Shown: piece by piece, positions 8,255 to 17,029 of the stretch
Layout: every line of letters starts with the position of its first letter
How positions within the stretch are numbered: the stretch's first letter is position 1
Assembly (NCBI GenBank): GCA_030833845.1
Contig: JAURGK010000013.1
Span: 1 to 61,893 of the forward strand
DNA length: 61,893 nucleotides
Reading direction: 5' to 3'
Source of the DNA: Crocinitomicaceae bacterium
Lineage (GTDB): Bacteria > Bacteroidota > Bacteroidia > Flavobacteriales_D > Crocinitomicaceae
Program-made: the position numbers and the translations under genes
Notes under the pieces: generated by a model
What the model was told of the DNA's origin: nothing
Seen by the model: only the letters and a program-made list of their open reading frames with translations
Database searches by the model: none

Positions 8255-9652
8255 ATGATTGAACAAGACGAAGCTTTTCGCGATCGGATTGCCACGGTAA
8301 ATGAAAAAGGGAAACGTGTATGGATTTTTCCGAAAAAACCATTTGGATCCTTTTACAATAAGCGCAAGCTGCTTAGTTATTTTTTATTGACCATGCTCTT
8401 TGCAGGCCCTCATCTTCGAATTGGAGACGAGCCTTTTCTTATGATGAATATCATTGAACGCAAGTTTGTCATATTTGGCCAAGTATTTTGGCCTCAAGAT
8501 ATGTATATCATGGCGGTTTTTCTGATTCTAGGCGTGGTCTTTGTCATTTTATTTACGATCATCTATGGCAGGATTTTTTGTGGGTGGGTTTGTCCTCAGA
8601 CCATTTTTATGGAAATGCTATTCAGGCGAATTGAGTATTTCATAGAAGGCGATGCCCCCCAGCAACGCCTTTTAGATAAAGCACCTTGGACCACAAAAAA
8701 AATAGTAAAGAAAGCCACTAAACATATCATCTTTTGGTGGTTATCTTTTTTAATCGCAAATACATTTTTGGCCTACATCATTGGATCCGATGCACTTTGG
8801 CAAATTCAAACAGACCCATTGGGGCAGCACCTAGGTGGCCTAATTGCCATAGTCATCTTTACTTATGCATTTTATGGGGTATTTGCGTTTCTTCGCGAAC
8901 AAGTATGCACCACTATTTGCCCTTATGGCAGATTGCAAGGCGTTCTATTAGACCAAAATTCCATGGTGGTTGCTTACGATCACTACAGAGGTGAAAACCG
9001 AGCTAAAATTAAAAAAGGAGAAGATCGCCAAGCGGCTCAAAAAGGAGATTGCATCGATTGTCATCAATGTGTTCAGGTCTGTCCGACGGGGATTGATATT
9101 CGCAACGGAACACAGCTCGAATGCATCAATTGTACGGCATGTATAGACGTTTGTGACCATATGATGGAATCAGTTGGGCTAGAGAAAGGATTGGTAAGAT
9201 TTGTATCGGAAAATGGAATAAAAACGCGCAAACCATTTCAATGGACAAGACGTGTCAAAGCATATACAATTTTGCTGCTAGCTCTCTTTGGCACTTTGAC
9301 ACTTTTGATACTCTCACGCAATGATTTTCAAACTACTTTCATCAGACAACGGGGCTCAACCTATCAAATAGATCAGCATGGTCATATTACCAATATCTAC
9401 GAAGTGAACGTACTCAATAAAACACATCGTGTCTACAGCATTCAATTTAAACTTCAAAACGCTAAAGGTGAAATTCAAACCGTCAAGAAGGATTTAATTC
9501 TCAAGCCAGAAAGTGAAATGAAAGAACGACTCATCATTCGTTTCCCTAGAGTTTACATAGGAAATAAAACAAAAAAAATAAAGGTGGAAATCTACGGTAA
9601 CCATCATTTAATTCAAACAATATCAACCAAATTTATTGGTCCAATACTTTAA
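8255..9652 (+). CDS. ccoG: cbb3 oxidase accessory protein CcoG (membrane 4Fe-4S protein, FixG family)
   Basis: 465 residues with several membrane helices (about 38-58, 88-110, 158-178, 195-213, 338-355). It has GRIFCGWVCPQTIFMEMLFR and CTTICPYGRLQG cysteine motifs, and two ferredoxin-like clusters, CIDCHQCVQVCP near 265 and CINCTACIDVCDH near 289. The C-terminus is an Ig-like periplasmic domain (FixG_C). CcoG is linked to Cu(II) reduction for cbb3 assembly. It lies 2 bp after ccoP and 3 bp before ccoH. Confidence 0.95.
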   Translation: MIEQDEAFRDRIATVNEKGKRVWIFPKKPFGSFYNKRKLLSYFLLTMLFAGPHLRIGDEPFLMMNIIERKFVIFGQVFWPQDMYIMAVFLILGVVFVILFTIIYGRIFCGWVCPQTIFMEMLFRRIEYFIEGDAPQQRLLDKAPWTTKKIVKKATKHIIFWWLSFLIANTFLAYIIGSDALWQIQTDPLGQHLGGLIAIVIFTYAFYGVFAFLREQVCTTICPYGRLQGVLLDQNSMVVAYDHYRGENRAKIKKGEDRQAAQKGDCIDCHQCVQVCPTGIDIRNGTQLECINCTACIDVCDHMMESVGLEKGLVRFVSENGIKTRKPFQWTRRVKAYTILLLALFGTLTLLILSRNDFQTTFIRQRGSTYQIDQHGHITNIYEVNVLNKTHRVYSIQFKLQNAKGEIQTVKKDLILKPESEMKERLIIRFPRVYIGNKTKKIKVEIYGNHHLIQTISTKFIGPIL

Positions 9653-9655
9653 ATT

Positions 9656-10075
9656 ATGAGTTTTAGAAATGCAATTATTATAACTATGACCGCCTTTGTA
9701 CTATTTATAGGGTACATGGTTGTAGTAATCACCAATGAATCTTCTGAACTAATTACCGAGGATTATTACGAGCAAGAACAAACCATTGACGCCGATATGA
9801 TTGCCAAAGAACGAGCAAGAGATGCAGGCATGCCTATAGATATGCAACTTAATGGTGAAATGTTATATTTTAAAAGCAAAACCAAAGAAAAAATCAAGAA
9901 GTTACATGCTTATTTTATGTGTTATAATGATAAAAATAGCGATCTAGAATTAGACCTTCAACCAGGCATAGGCTTCCCTATTGCACAACTCAGAAAAGGT
10001 AACTATGCCATTGATATCCGATACCAAATCGCAAATAAAACTTATCTTCAGCAGCATAGTTTTCTGCGTAAATGA
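9656..10075 (+). CDS. ccoH: FixH/CcoH family assembly protein
   Basis: 139 residues: one N-terminal membrane helix (about 5-27), then a small periplasmic beta-rich domain, with the ITEDYYEQEQTIDADMIAKERA segment (about 34-55) typical of FixH in Bacteroidota. FixH/CcoH takes part in maturation and stability of cbb3 oxidase. Its end overlaps the next gene by 4 bases (ATGA), so translation is probably coupled. Confidence 0.88.
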   Translation: MSFRNAIIITMTAFVLFIGYMVVVITNESSELITEDYYEQEQTIDADMIAKERARDAGMPIDMQLNGEMLYFKSKTKEKIKKLHAYFMCYNDKNSDLELDLQPGIGFPIAQLRKGNYAIDIRYQIANKTYLQQHSFLRK

Positions 10076-10794
10076 AGTTTGAATTAACGATAGCATTTCT
10101 TTTTGGGCTTCAGGCTTCTTTACATTGCATTGGCATGTGTGGACCGCTCGCCTTAGCGGCACCAATCAATCGAACCACAAAAAAAAACATACTATTTGGC
10201 AGTATTTCATATAATTTAGGAAGGATTGTTACTTACAGCTACATAGGTTTTATTGTTGGTTTATTTGGCATAGGCGAAATCTTTTTACAAGGCATTCAAA
10301 TCATAAGTATTATCAGTGGATCAATAATTATCATTTCCGCATTTTACGGTTCGATGGAAACATGGCCCTATTTAAGGATACTAACTGCAAAAATGGGTGT
10401 GCTATCGAGCAGACTTTTTCCAGAAATTAAAAAAACACCCATCCATTTCAGGCCATTTTTATTTGGATTGGTCAATGGACTGCTCCCTTGCGGGATGGTT
10501 TATATGGCACTGCTTTTGGCACTTTCAAATACGAATGCTTTAGGTGTTTCATTGGCAATGGCATTTTTCGGTATAGGAACACTACCCATCATGTTTTTTA
10601 TTCCACTCATGGGTCAGAAGCGTATCTATAAAATGCTTCCTGTCTCGTTACAAAGACTATTATTGATAATAATCGGAACGCTGCTCGTTCTTCGCGGACT
10701 TGGATTAGGCATCCCGTATATCAGCCCGGAAATGACCAAGCCACTGAATCCAAACGCACAACCTTCAGTTGAATGTTGTCATACCCAACAATAA
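10072..10794 (+). CDS. TauE/SafE-like (CcoA-neighbourhood) membrane protein
   Basis: 240 residues, about six membrane helices, of the sulfite exporter TauE/SafE-like family seen at the end of cbb3 operons in many bacteria. The N-terminus has HCIGMCGPLALAA (His/Met/Cys, about 18-30); LPCGMVYMALL near 141 repeats the Cys-Gly-Met theme in the second half, as in an inverted two-half architecture. The C-terminus ends in CCHTQQ. Such His, Met and Cys residues suit copper handling for oxidase assembly; the transported ligand is not proven. It is the last gene of the operon before the terminator at 10795. Confidence 0.8.
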   Translation: MKFELTIAFLFGLQASLHCIGMCGPLALAAPINRTTKKNILFGSISYNLGRIVTYSYIGFIVGLFGIGEIFLQGIQIISIISGSIIIISAFYGSMETWPYLRILTAKMGVLSSRLFPEIKKTPIHFRPFLFGLVNGLLPCGMVYMALLLALSNTNALGVSLAMAFFGIGTLPIMFFIPLMGQKRIYKMLPVSLQRLLLIIIGTLLVLRGLGLGIPYISPEMTKPLNPNAQPSVECCHTQQ

Positions 10795-10819
10795 AAAAGG
10801 AGGCCTAAGACCTCCTTTT
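10795..10819. terminator. Bidirectional hairpin terminator after the cbb3 operon
   Basis: Stem AAAAGGAGG (10795-10803) pairs with CCTCCTTTT (10811-10819) around a 7-nt loop. With A-rich and T-rich flanks it can serve both the plus-strand oxidase operon and the minus-strand gene ending at 10842. Confidence 0.85.
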
Positions 10820-10841
10820 ATGAATAGATGAATTGTGTGAA

Positions 10842-13775
10842 TTACAATTTGATAAACTTCGCAGTGTCTGATTGTTTGCCTGAAGTGAACTTAACAATGT
10901 ATGTTCCCGAAGGCAGGTCTGAACATTCGATGCTCAACTGGTTAGACCCATCATTGCACTGCAATGATTTACTCCAAACCAAACGCCCCGTAATTGAATA
11001 TACTTCAACTTGAACTTTACCGCTCTGTGCTAACTCAAAAGCAAGAGTTGTATTGTCTTTGGTTGGATTTGGATAAGAACGCAATTTAGTTTTGAAATTT
11101 TCAATAGTTGAGCCAGTATTACCATTTCCTCCTACCCCAAGGTATTGAGTGGTGCGCCAAATTCCACGGCCAAAGGTACCCAAATAAATTTCACCAGGGC
11201 GCGCATTGCCGTCGTCGAAAGAGCGCCAGTTTTGGCGAACTTCATATACCGGTGTACCTTCAAATCCAGTAGATGCATTTTCCCATGTTGCGCCACCATT
11301 CTCGGTTACCCAAGCACCATTAGACGTACCCACCACGATCACATCTGGATCATTACGATCAATAATACCATCATAAGTAGCAAGTCCTGCAACGATCGAT
11401 CCTAAGTTGGTATAGGTAGGCGTTGCTGCTGTGGCGTTGTTAGAACGTTTGTTTGTACCATTAAAGCCAGCAAAACAAACCAAATCATTGGGATTGTTAG
11501 GGTTGACTGCAATTCCTTCGTAGGAGGTATTGCTTATTTTAGTGAGAGTAGTGGCCGTTGGCGGATTGGAGGTCGATCCTTGGTTGATATACCCTGCTTT
11601 GGTGTAAAAATCAGGATCACTCGTGTAGATACTGCCCAGGCCATCCAAACGCCATACGCCGTTACCTGCACTGATATAACAGTGGTTTAGATCTTTAGTG
11701 AATTCTACATCAACGGAGTTGAATAAGCCACCGCCAATTCCTTTGGCTACACAAATCCAACCTGGGTTTGTTACAGAAAAACGAGCAGCATTGCGCGTTC
11801 CCCATAACTCACCACCGTTGGCATTCACGTATACCAAAAACCAAGATTGGAATGGATCTGCTACTCTAAGGGTGTCCCAAGCTACATTGAAAATCACTGT
11901 ATCAGAGCCCATTTCAACGGTCTCACCGGTTGCTGGGTTAATTCCGTAATTTACTCCACCAGAGGTTAAAGATGGGTTATAATAAAGCGTGTCATCGAAA
12001 TATAGAGCCGTTGGGGCCGTAATTGTAATGGTATCGCCAGAGGCACGCGATGGAATGCGCATCATCTCGCCGGCAGCAAAATTTCTTTTTGGAATATAAG
12101 TAACTGAATCTTCTGAATTTGGATCAAAATACTCTGCAAAGAATAATTCTGTGTGGAAAGGGTGGTTTGGGCTACCGTCTGTTCCTGGAGGGTCGTAAGT
12201 ACCTGGAAGGTTAGGCGCAAAACTTGTCCAATTCACTCCACGGTCACCAGAACGTGAAATACTATTATAATAAATAGAAGAGAACATCACGTTAGGATTG
12301 TAGAATGAAATTTCACATTCAAAACCATCTCCGCCATTCACTTCGCGGAATTCGTGATAGGTTGACAGTGAGAAATCATTATATAATGTTCCGTTATCTT
12401 GAGCACCACCCATTACATGACCTGCTGCGTCAAAAGCAATTCCGTAGAACTGCGTTACGTTGTAGCCACGGTTCGCTGGAAACCAAGACTGACCTTTGTT
12501 GTTAGAGATTCCAACCCCTCCATCATTACCAACATAAAAACGGTTGTTGTCATCCCATTTCATTTCATGGTTGTCTGCATGTACATAGGTTGGAGAACTA
12601 GGGTTAACGAACCACAACGAGATTTTTTCAAATCCACCTGATGGCGGGTTATTTACAGTTTGTTTCCACTCCCAAATATCAATACCGCCGATCAACAAAC
12701 GCTCGTTGTCTGTCGGATCCACAGAAAGAATGCTATTGTAAGTTCCTTGATTTCGATATATATCAAATTCATTCGGAGGCCCCGAAGCGCCAACAAACTG
12801 ATCCCAAGTCTGACCGTTGTCATGGGATACGTGCATCGACAACAAGTTTGAATTGGTACGAGTTGCATACAACGAATAGTTGTTATTGACATTCTTTGTC
12901 GGTGAAATGGCATATTCTATACGAGCGGCACCCGTTGGCACGAGATTATTTGCAATTGAACCGGATTTATCTGTAAAAGTACTCCCACCGTCAGTAGAAA
13001 CGTAAGTTTTGTTGGCAGCGTAGGCGGCAACTATCACTTGACCGTCTTTTGAAACTTTCAAAGCGAAACAACCACCATTAGCCGCTGACACGCTTGTCAG
13101 TGAAGCATCGCCGACTTTCCATTTTTTAAGTCCAGATGGTGTAGCCATCCACACATAATTATCAACATCAGATGAAGCCACTTCGGTACAATTACTTGTA
13201 CCTGGAACTTGGCTAAACGTAGCACCAAAATCAGTAGAATACCATACACCATTGCCGTTCCAACCCTCATCATTTGAGCCTGTTGCTACGTAGAGCGTAT
13301 TGTCAAGGGTCATGGTCATGCTAGAGATGAACGGATTGGCATTCGCAGCAGCATAAGACACCTCACGCTCCCAAAAATTTCCTTTGTTATTAGAAACAAA
13401 TAAACCACCCGAAACACCGCCTGCCCATACGCGGTTGATATTTGTGCGGTCAATGCAAATGGCTCGCGTGCGGCCCCCAATATTGTCCGGACCTAAAGAT
13501 TCAAATAAGATGGATTTTGAAGTCCCTTTTTTGCGAATTTCTTGTTCAATTTTTGCAAGTGTTTCTTTTGAAACAGGGTTACCTGTAGTTACGTCGATGT
13601 AACGCGCCTTGATCCAAGATAAGGCATCGTCAGACTTTCCTTCTTGGAGAATGGAAAGACCTGCCTGTTGGTATAAACCTGTTTGAGGCAAAAATTGATA
13701 GGCAGAATATGCTAGGGTAATTAAACCCGTAAGTATCAGAGAACCAAATACATATAACTTTTTATTCATGTTCAT
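10842..13775 (-). CDS. Large secreted BNR/VPS10-like repeat protein with type IX secretion sorting domain
   Basis: 977 residues. The N-terminus is hydrophobic (about 5-28, signal peptide or anchor). From about residue 92 there is a long beta-propeller-like region with BNR/Asp-box repeats such as YSTDFGATFS, VSTDGGSTFTD, VSHDNGQTWDQ, ISNNKGQSWFP and VTENGGATWEN. The last 80 residues form a type IX secretion sorting domain: SYPNPTKDNTTLAF, SITGRLVWSK, LPSGTYIVKF. The protein should therefore be exported across the outer membrane and released or attached to the surface. The ligand or substrate is unknown; proteins of this build are often annotated as glycosyl hydrolase or sortilin-like without proof. 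An alternative start lies 6 bp inside (13769). Confidence 0.88.
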   Translation of the reverse strand: MNMNKKLYVFGSLILTGLITLAYSAYQFLPQTGLYQQAGLSILQEGKSDDALSWIKARYIDVTTGNPVSKETLAKIEQEIRKKGTSKSILFESLGPDNIGGRTRAICIDRTNINRVWAGGVSGGLFVSNNKGNFWEREVSYAAANANPFISSMTMTLDNTLYVATGSNDEGWNGNGVWYSTDFGATFSQVPGTSNCTEVASSDVDNYVWMATPSGLKKWKVGDASLTSVSAANGGCFALKVSKDGQVIVAAYAANKTYVSTDGGSTFTDKSGSIANNLVPTGAARIEYAISPTKNVNNNYSLYATRTNSNLLSMHVSHDNGQTWDQFVGASGPPNEFDIYRNQGTYNSILSVDPTDNERLLIGGIDIWEWKQTVNNPPSGGFEKISLWFVNPSSPTYVHADNHEMKWDDNNRFYVGNDGGVGISNNKGQSWFPANRGYNVTQFYGIAFDAAGHVMGGAQDNGTLYNDFSLSTYHEFREVNGGDGFECEISFYNPNVMFSSIYYNSISRSGDRGVNWTSFAPNLPGTYDPPGTDGSPNHPFHTELFFAEYFDPNSEDSVTYIPKRNFAAGEMMRIPSRASGDTITITAPTALYFDDTLYYNPSLTSGGVNYGINPATGETVEMGSDTVIFNVAWDTLRVADPFQSWFLVYVNANGGELWGTRNAARFSVTNPGWICVAKGIGGGLFNSVDVEFTKDLNHCYISAGNGVWRLDGLGSIYTSDPDFYTKAGYINQGSTSNPPTATTLTKISNTSYEGIAVNPNNPNDLVCFAGFNGTNKRSNNATAATPTYTNLGSIVAGLATYDGIIDRNDPDVIVVGTSNGAWVTENGGATWENASTGFEGTPVYEVRQNWRSFDDGNARPGEIYLGTFGRGIWRTTQYLGVGGNGNTGSTIENFKTKLRSYPNPTKDNTTLAFELAQSGKVQVEVYSITGRLVWSKSLQCNDGSNQLSIECSDLPSGTYIVKFTSGKQSDTAKFIKL

Positions 13776-13894
13776 TTTTTATTAGTGCATGATTAGTGGA
13801 CCAAATTAAGAAATATTCTCTTAATAATGATATCCTATCGCGCCGTTTTACATAATTTTTCTATAAAAAATTTCATCGTTGGGCATTAGTCGTT

Positions 13895-14752
13895 TTAATC
13901 AAAAAGATGCTTTTCTGCATGATAAGATGAGCGTACAAGCGGACCACTTTCTACATATCTAAATCCCATTTGCATACCTAATTTTTGGTAATAAGCAAAT
14001 TGTTCTGGAACAATGAAATCAGCCACAGGCAAGTGCTTTGGGGAAGGCTGCAAGTATTGTCCAAGGGTGAGAATATCGACATTTACAGAGCGTAAATCTT
14101 GCATAGTTTCTATGACTTCTTGTTCTGATTCACCTAATCCAAGCATGACTCCAGATTTAGTGCGCATTCCGCCCTTTTTCAATCTAAAAAGCACTTCCAA
14201 ACTTCGGTCATATTTTGCTTGAATGCGTACTTGTTTTGTAAGACGACGCACTGTTTCAAGATTGTGAGATACAATTTCGGGTGCCACGTCAATAATTACT
14301 TGAAGATTTTCCCAATGACCCGCAAAATCAGGAATGAGGGTTTCTAGGGTTGTTCCGGGAGATTGTTTTCTAATTGCCCTGACTGTTTGGGCCCAAATTT
14401 CTGCCCCACCGTCTTTGAGGTCATCGCGATCTACTGAGGTAATTACCGCGTGTTTCACACCCATAATTTTTACGGAATTTGCAACGCGACCTGGTTCAAA
14501 TTCATCTACTGCCTCTGGTTTTCCTGTTTGTACACCACAAAAACCACAAGAGCGGGTACAAATATTTCCGAGGATCATAAAGGTTGCTGTTCCTTCTCCC
14601 CAACACTCTCCCATATTTGGACAGCTACCGCTTTGGCAAATTGTGTGTAGCTTGTGTTCATCAACCAGGCCTCTCACTTTACGGTAGTTCTCACCGGTTG
14701 GCAACTTGACGCGAAGCCAACTGGGTTTTTTGATGCGGGTTTTCTCTTCCAT
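13895..14752 (-). CDS. lipA: Lipoyl synthase
   Basis: 285 residues. Radical-SAM enzyme that inserts two sulfurs into protein-bound octanoyl groups. The N-terminal auxiliary cluster motif is Cys39, Cys44, Cys50 ([12 protein letters not shown]); the radical-SAM motif is Cys65, Cys69, Cys72 (CTRSCGFC). The C-terminal RSSYHAEK supplies the serine ligand typical of LipA. Length is normal. The start overlaps the stop of the upstream acyltransferase gene in TAATG, so the two are likely coupled. Confidence 0.97.
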   Translation of the reverse strand: MEEKTRIKKPSWLRVKLPTGENYRKVRGLVDEHKLHTICQSGSCPNMGECWGEGTATFMILGNICTRSCGFCGVQTGKPEAVDEFEPGRVANSVKIMGVKHAVITSVDRDDLKDGGAEIWAQTVRAIRKQSPGTTLETLIPDFAGHWENLQVIIDVAPEIVSHNLETVRRLTKQVRIQAKYDRSLEVLFRLKKGGMRTKSGVMLGLGESEQEVIETMQDLRSVNVDILTLGQYLQPSPKHLPVADFIVPEQFAYYQKLGMQMGFRYVESGPLVRSSYHAEKHLFD

Positions 14753-16065
14753 TAAAATTGAAATAAATCTAATTTACCGACGAGTGTTTCTCGGTGATTA
14801 ACAAACGTGTTTAATTTTTGTGCATTTAAATTGGCAGATTTTACCAATAATTTGAAGTTCTTCATGAAAAGATAAAAGCCCAGTGAAATGACATTCATGC
14901 CTAATACAACACTCAGCCAAACCCAAAGATTTAGCTGGAAATAACTAGATACTATTTGCAAAAGTATGAGTGTCCATAAGGGGATAAGCACCAGCAGCAT
15001 CCCCATTTTGGTTGAGGACCAAAAGACAGGCCTTTTCATTTTTCTTTCTACAAATTTTTTCACTCCCCAGAAAGGAATACCCACAGGGATCAGTCCTAAA
15101 ATAAAACAGGGCAATTGAACTAATAACTTCAAAAATGTACGTATACGCCATTTTGGTTCGATGGCAAACCAATACAGCTCGGCCTCTGAAAGTTTGTGTC
15201 TCTCTAAATCTTGAATGTAGTACTCAATTTCTTGGCCAAGAACATGTAAATCCTCTTTGATTTGTGCATTCGATTGTTCAATAAATGCTGCAAGTTTTTG
15301 GGAATAAGACCAACGTTCAAATAAAGACAAGTTGGAATCATAACAATGCACATGCATGCCTTTTCTGCTCAACATCATCAAATGCTCATGTAAGCGCATA
15401 TCCTCCTTATTGTTGAGATGTGTAATTTGTTGCTGCATTCGAATTTCAAGCTCTCTATTGAGCTCCGTAATAACACGATTTGGATTCTCTAAGTAAGCTT
15501 CTTTAAAGTCATTAAGAACAATTGGTTCTGCTGCTGAAATGAGCACATCACTGCGTAGGACACCTGGATTGGTATAATTAATTCCCAAACCTTGTACACT
15601 AATTGGGTATTTCCAATCGAGATCTTCTAAGGCAGTAAATCCAATTCTGATGGCGCCTTTTTTTATCGGTTTGAGCTTTCGCTCAAAGATATCATCTGTA
15701 AGGCCTTCACCAAAAATCAATAAATTCCTATTCTTAGCTAGGGTTTCAGTGGCTTTTTTGAATACTTTTTTGTTTTTTTCTTGGGAGTTTCCACCATCTT
15801 GAGCTCGGTAGATAGGTATCATTTGTGCCAACCAAAATAAGGGTTTTGTGAACCAATTAAAAACATCTGAGCGGGTCATAAAATAGACCACCGGCTTACG
15901 GGCACTAGCGATAAGCAAAGGATCTAGGAAGGCCGAAGGGTGGTTACTTACAAAAATTGTTCGCCCAAATCTATTTGGGTTTGGCCTTACTGCAGCAATC
16001 CTTCTAAAAAAGAGCCGAAAACTAAAACCCAATCCTAACCAGAAAATAAAATACAAGAGCCTCAT
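14752..16065 (-). CDS. PlsC-like glycerol-phosphate/lysophospholipid acyltransferase
   Basis: 437 residues. Motif [11 protein letters not shown] (about 41-51) is the HX4D acyltransferase motif; FGEGLTDD (about 118-125) corresponds to the second conserved block. The N-terminus is a membrane helix and two or more further hydrophobic segments lie at about 315-345 and 355-405. It probably acylates lysophosphatidate or a related lipid at the inner membrane. It is longer than PlsC itself (about 245), and the C-terminal half is a membrane extension of unknown role. It is translationally coupled to lipA and divergent from ddl. Confidence 0.85.
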   Translation of the reverse strand: MRLLYFIFWLGLGFSFRLFFRRIAAVRPNPNRFGRTIFVSNHPSAFLDPLLIASARKPVVYFMTRSDVFNWFTKPLFWLAQMIPIYRAQDGGNSQEKNKKVFKKATETLAKNRNLLIFGEGLTDDIFERKLKPIKKGAIRIGFTALEDLDWKYPISVQGLGINYTNPGVLRSDVLISAAEPIVLNDFKEAYLENPNRVITELNRELEIRMQQQITHLNNKEDMRLHEHLMMLSRKGMHVHCYDSNLSLFERWSYSQKLAAFIEQSNAQIKEDLHVLGQEIEYYIQDLERHKLSEAELYWFAIEPKWRIRTFLKLLVQLPCFILGLIPVGIPFWGVKKFVERKMKRPVFWSSTKMGMLLVLIPLWTLILLQIVSSYFQLNLWVWLSVVLGMNVISLGFYLFMKNFKLLVKSANLNAQKLNTFVNHRETLVGKLDLFQF

Positions 16066-16066
16066 G

Positions 16067-16096
16067 TTGCGAAATTACCAATTTTAGATAATTTCG
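16067..16096 (+). promoter_or_regulatory. Promoter of ddl (TTG-N19-TAATTTCG)
   Basis: TTG at 16067-16069, exactly 19 nt spacer, then TAATTTCG at 16089-16096, one base off TAnnTTTG. It lies in the 46-bp divergent gap and gives a leader of about 11 nt. Confidence 0.6.
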
Positions 16097-16111
16097 TCTT
16101 AAAATAAACGC

Positions 16112-17029
16112 ATGAAGCGCATCGGACTTATTTGTGGAGGTTTCTCCTCCGAATACGAAATCTCTATCAAGAGTGCACAAACCATACAAGCTCATTTTCC
16201 AGACCATCTCGAGTGCGTACTCATTGTAATCAATCAAGAAAATTGGAGATCACAATTGGCAAACCATACCAATATAGACGCTGCTATCATATACACTCAT
16301 GGAAATCCAGGAGAAAATGGCCTGCTTCAAGCGCACCTGCAGATGATGCAAATGCCATTTATCAATTCCGGCGTTTTGGCATCGGCACTGTCTTTTGACA
16401 AATGGTATTGCAATCAGTTTCTAAAAGGTTTTGGATTCAAAGTCGCTGAGGCTAGGCGCTTTCGCTTTGGTTCAATCATTGACCCCGAGGAACTTACAAA
16501 AGAATTAGGACTCCCTATATTTATCAAACCCACAGACTCTGGATCAAGTTTTGGTATTTCGAAGGTGAATTCTACTTCTGAAATTCCCCATGCTTTTGCT
16601 CAAGCATTTAATGAAGGAAGCCACGTCGTAGCAGAGTCATTTTTAGATGGGACAGAGGTTACCTGTGGTGTGTATAGAGGAGCAGAAGGTATAGTGGCTC
16701 TTCCTTTGACAGAAATTGTTTCAGAGACTGATTTTTTTGACTACGCAGCCAAATACAATGGCAAATCTAAGGAAATTACACCTGCGCGTATATCAGAACT
16801 TGCAAAAAAACGTGTGCAAGAACAAGCCAAAGCAATATATGAATTATTGGATTTAAAGGCTATTGCTAGAATTGATTTTATGCTGGTCAAGGAAGAACCC
16901 TTTGTGATTGAAGTCAATACCACGCCTGGTTTTTCACCCGCGAGTATCGTACCACAAATGTTGCATTCTGCCGAGGTGTCTATCAAATCTTTCTGGAAAG
17001 AGCTTATTTTGGTTGAGCTTGAAATGTAG
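16112..17029 (+). CDS. ddl: D-alanine--D-alanine ligase
   Basis: 305 residues, ATP-grasp ligase forming the D-Ala-D-Ala dipeptide for peptidoglycan. GGFSSEYEISIKSA (about 9-22) is the N-terminal signature, IKPTDSGSSFGISKV the ATP-binding lysine and glycine-rich loop, and FVIEVNTTPGFSPASIVPQ the metal-binding C-terminal motif. Slightly shorter than many Ddl proteins but complete. The last 26 bp overlap tail-to-tail with dacB, which cleaves the same D-Ala-D-Ala bond. Confidence 0.95.
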   Translation: MKRIGLICGGFSSEYEISIKSAQTIQAHFPDHLECVLIVINQENWRSQLANHTNIDAAIIYTHGNPGENGLLQAHLQMMQMPFINSGVLASALSFDKWYCNQFLKGFGFKVAEARRFRFGSIIDPEELTKELGLPIFIKPTDSGSSFGISKVNSTSEIPHAFAQAFNEGSHVVAESFLDGTEVTCGVYRGAEGIVALPLTEIVSETDFFDYAAKYNGKSKEITPARISELAKKRVQEQAKAIYELLDLKAIARIDFMLVKEEPFVIEVNTTPGFSPASIVPQMLHSAEVSIKSFWKELILVELEM

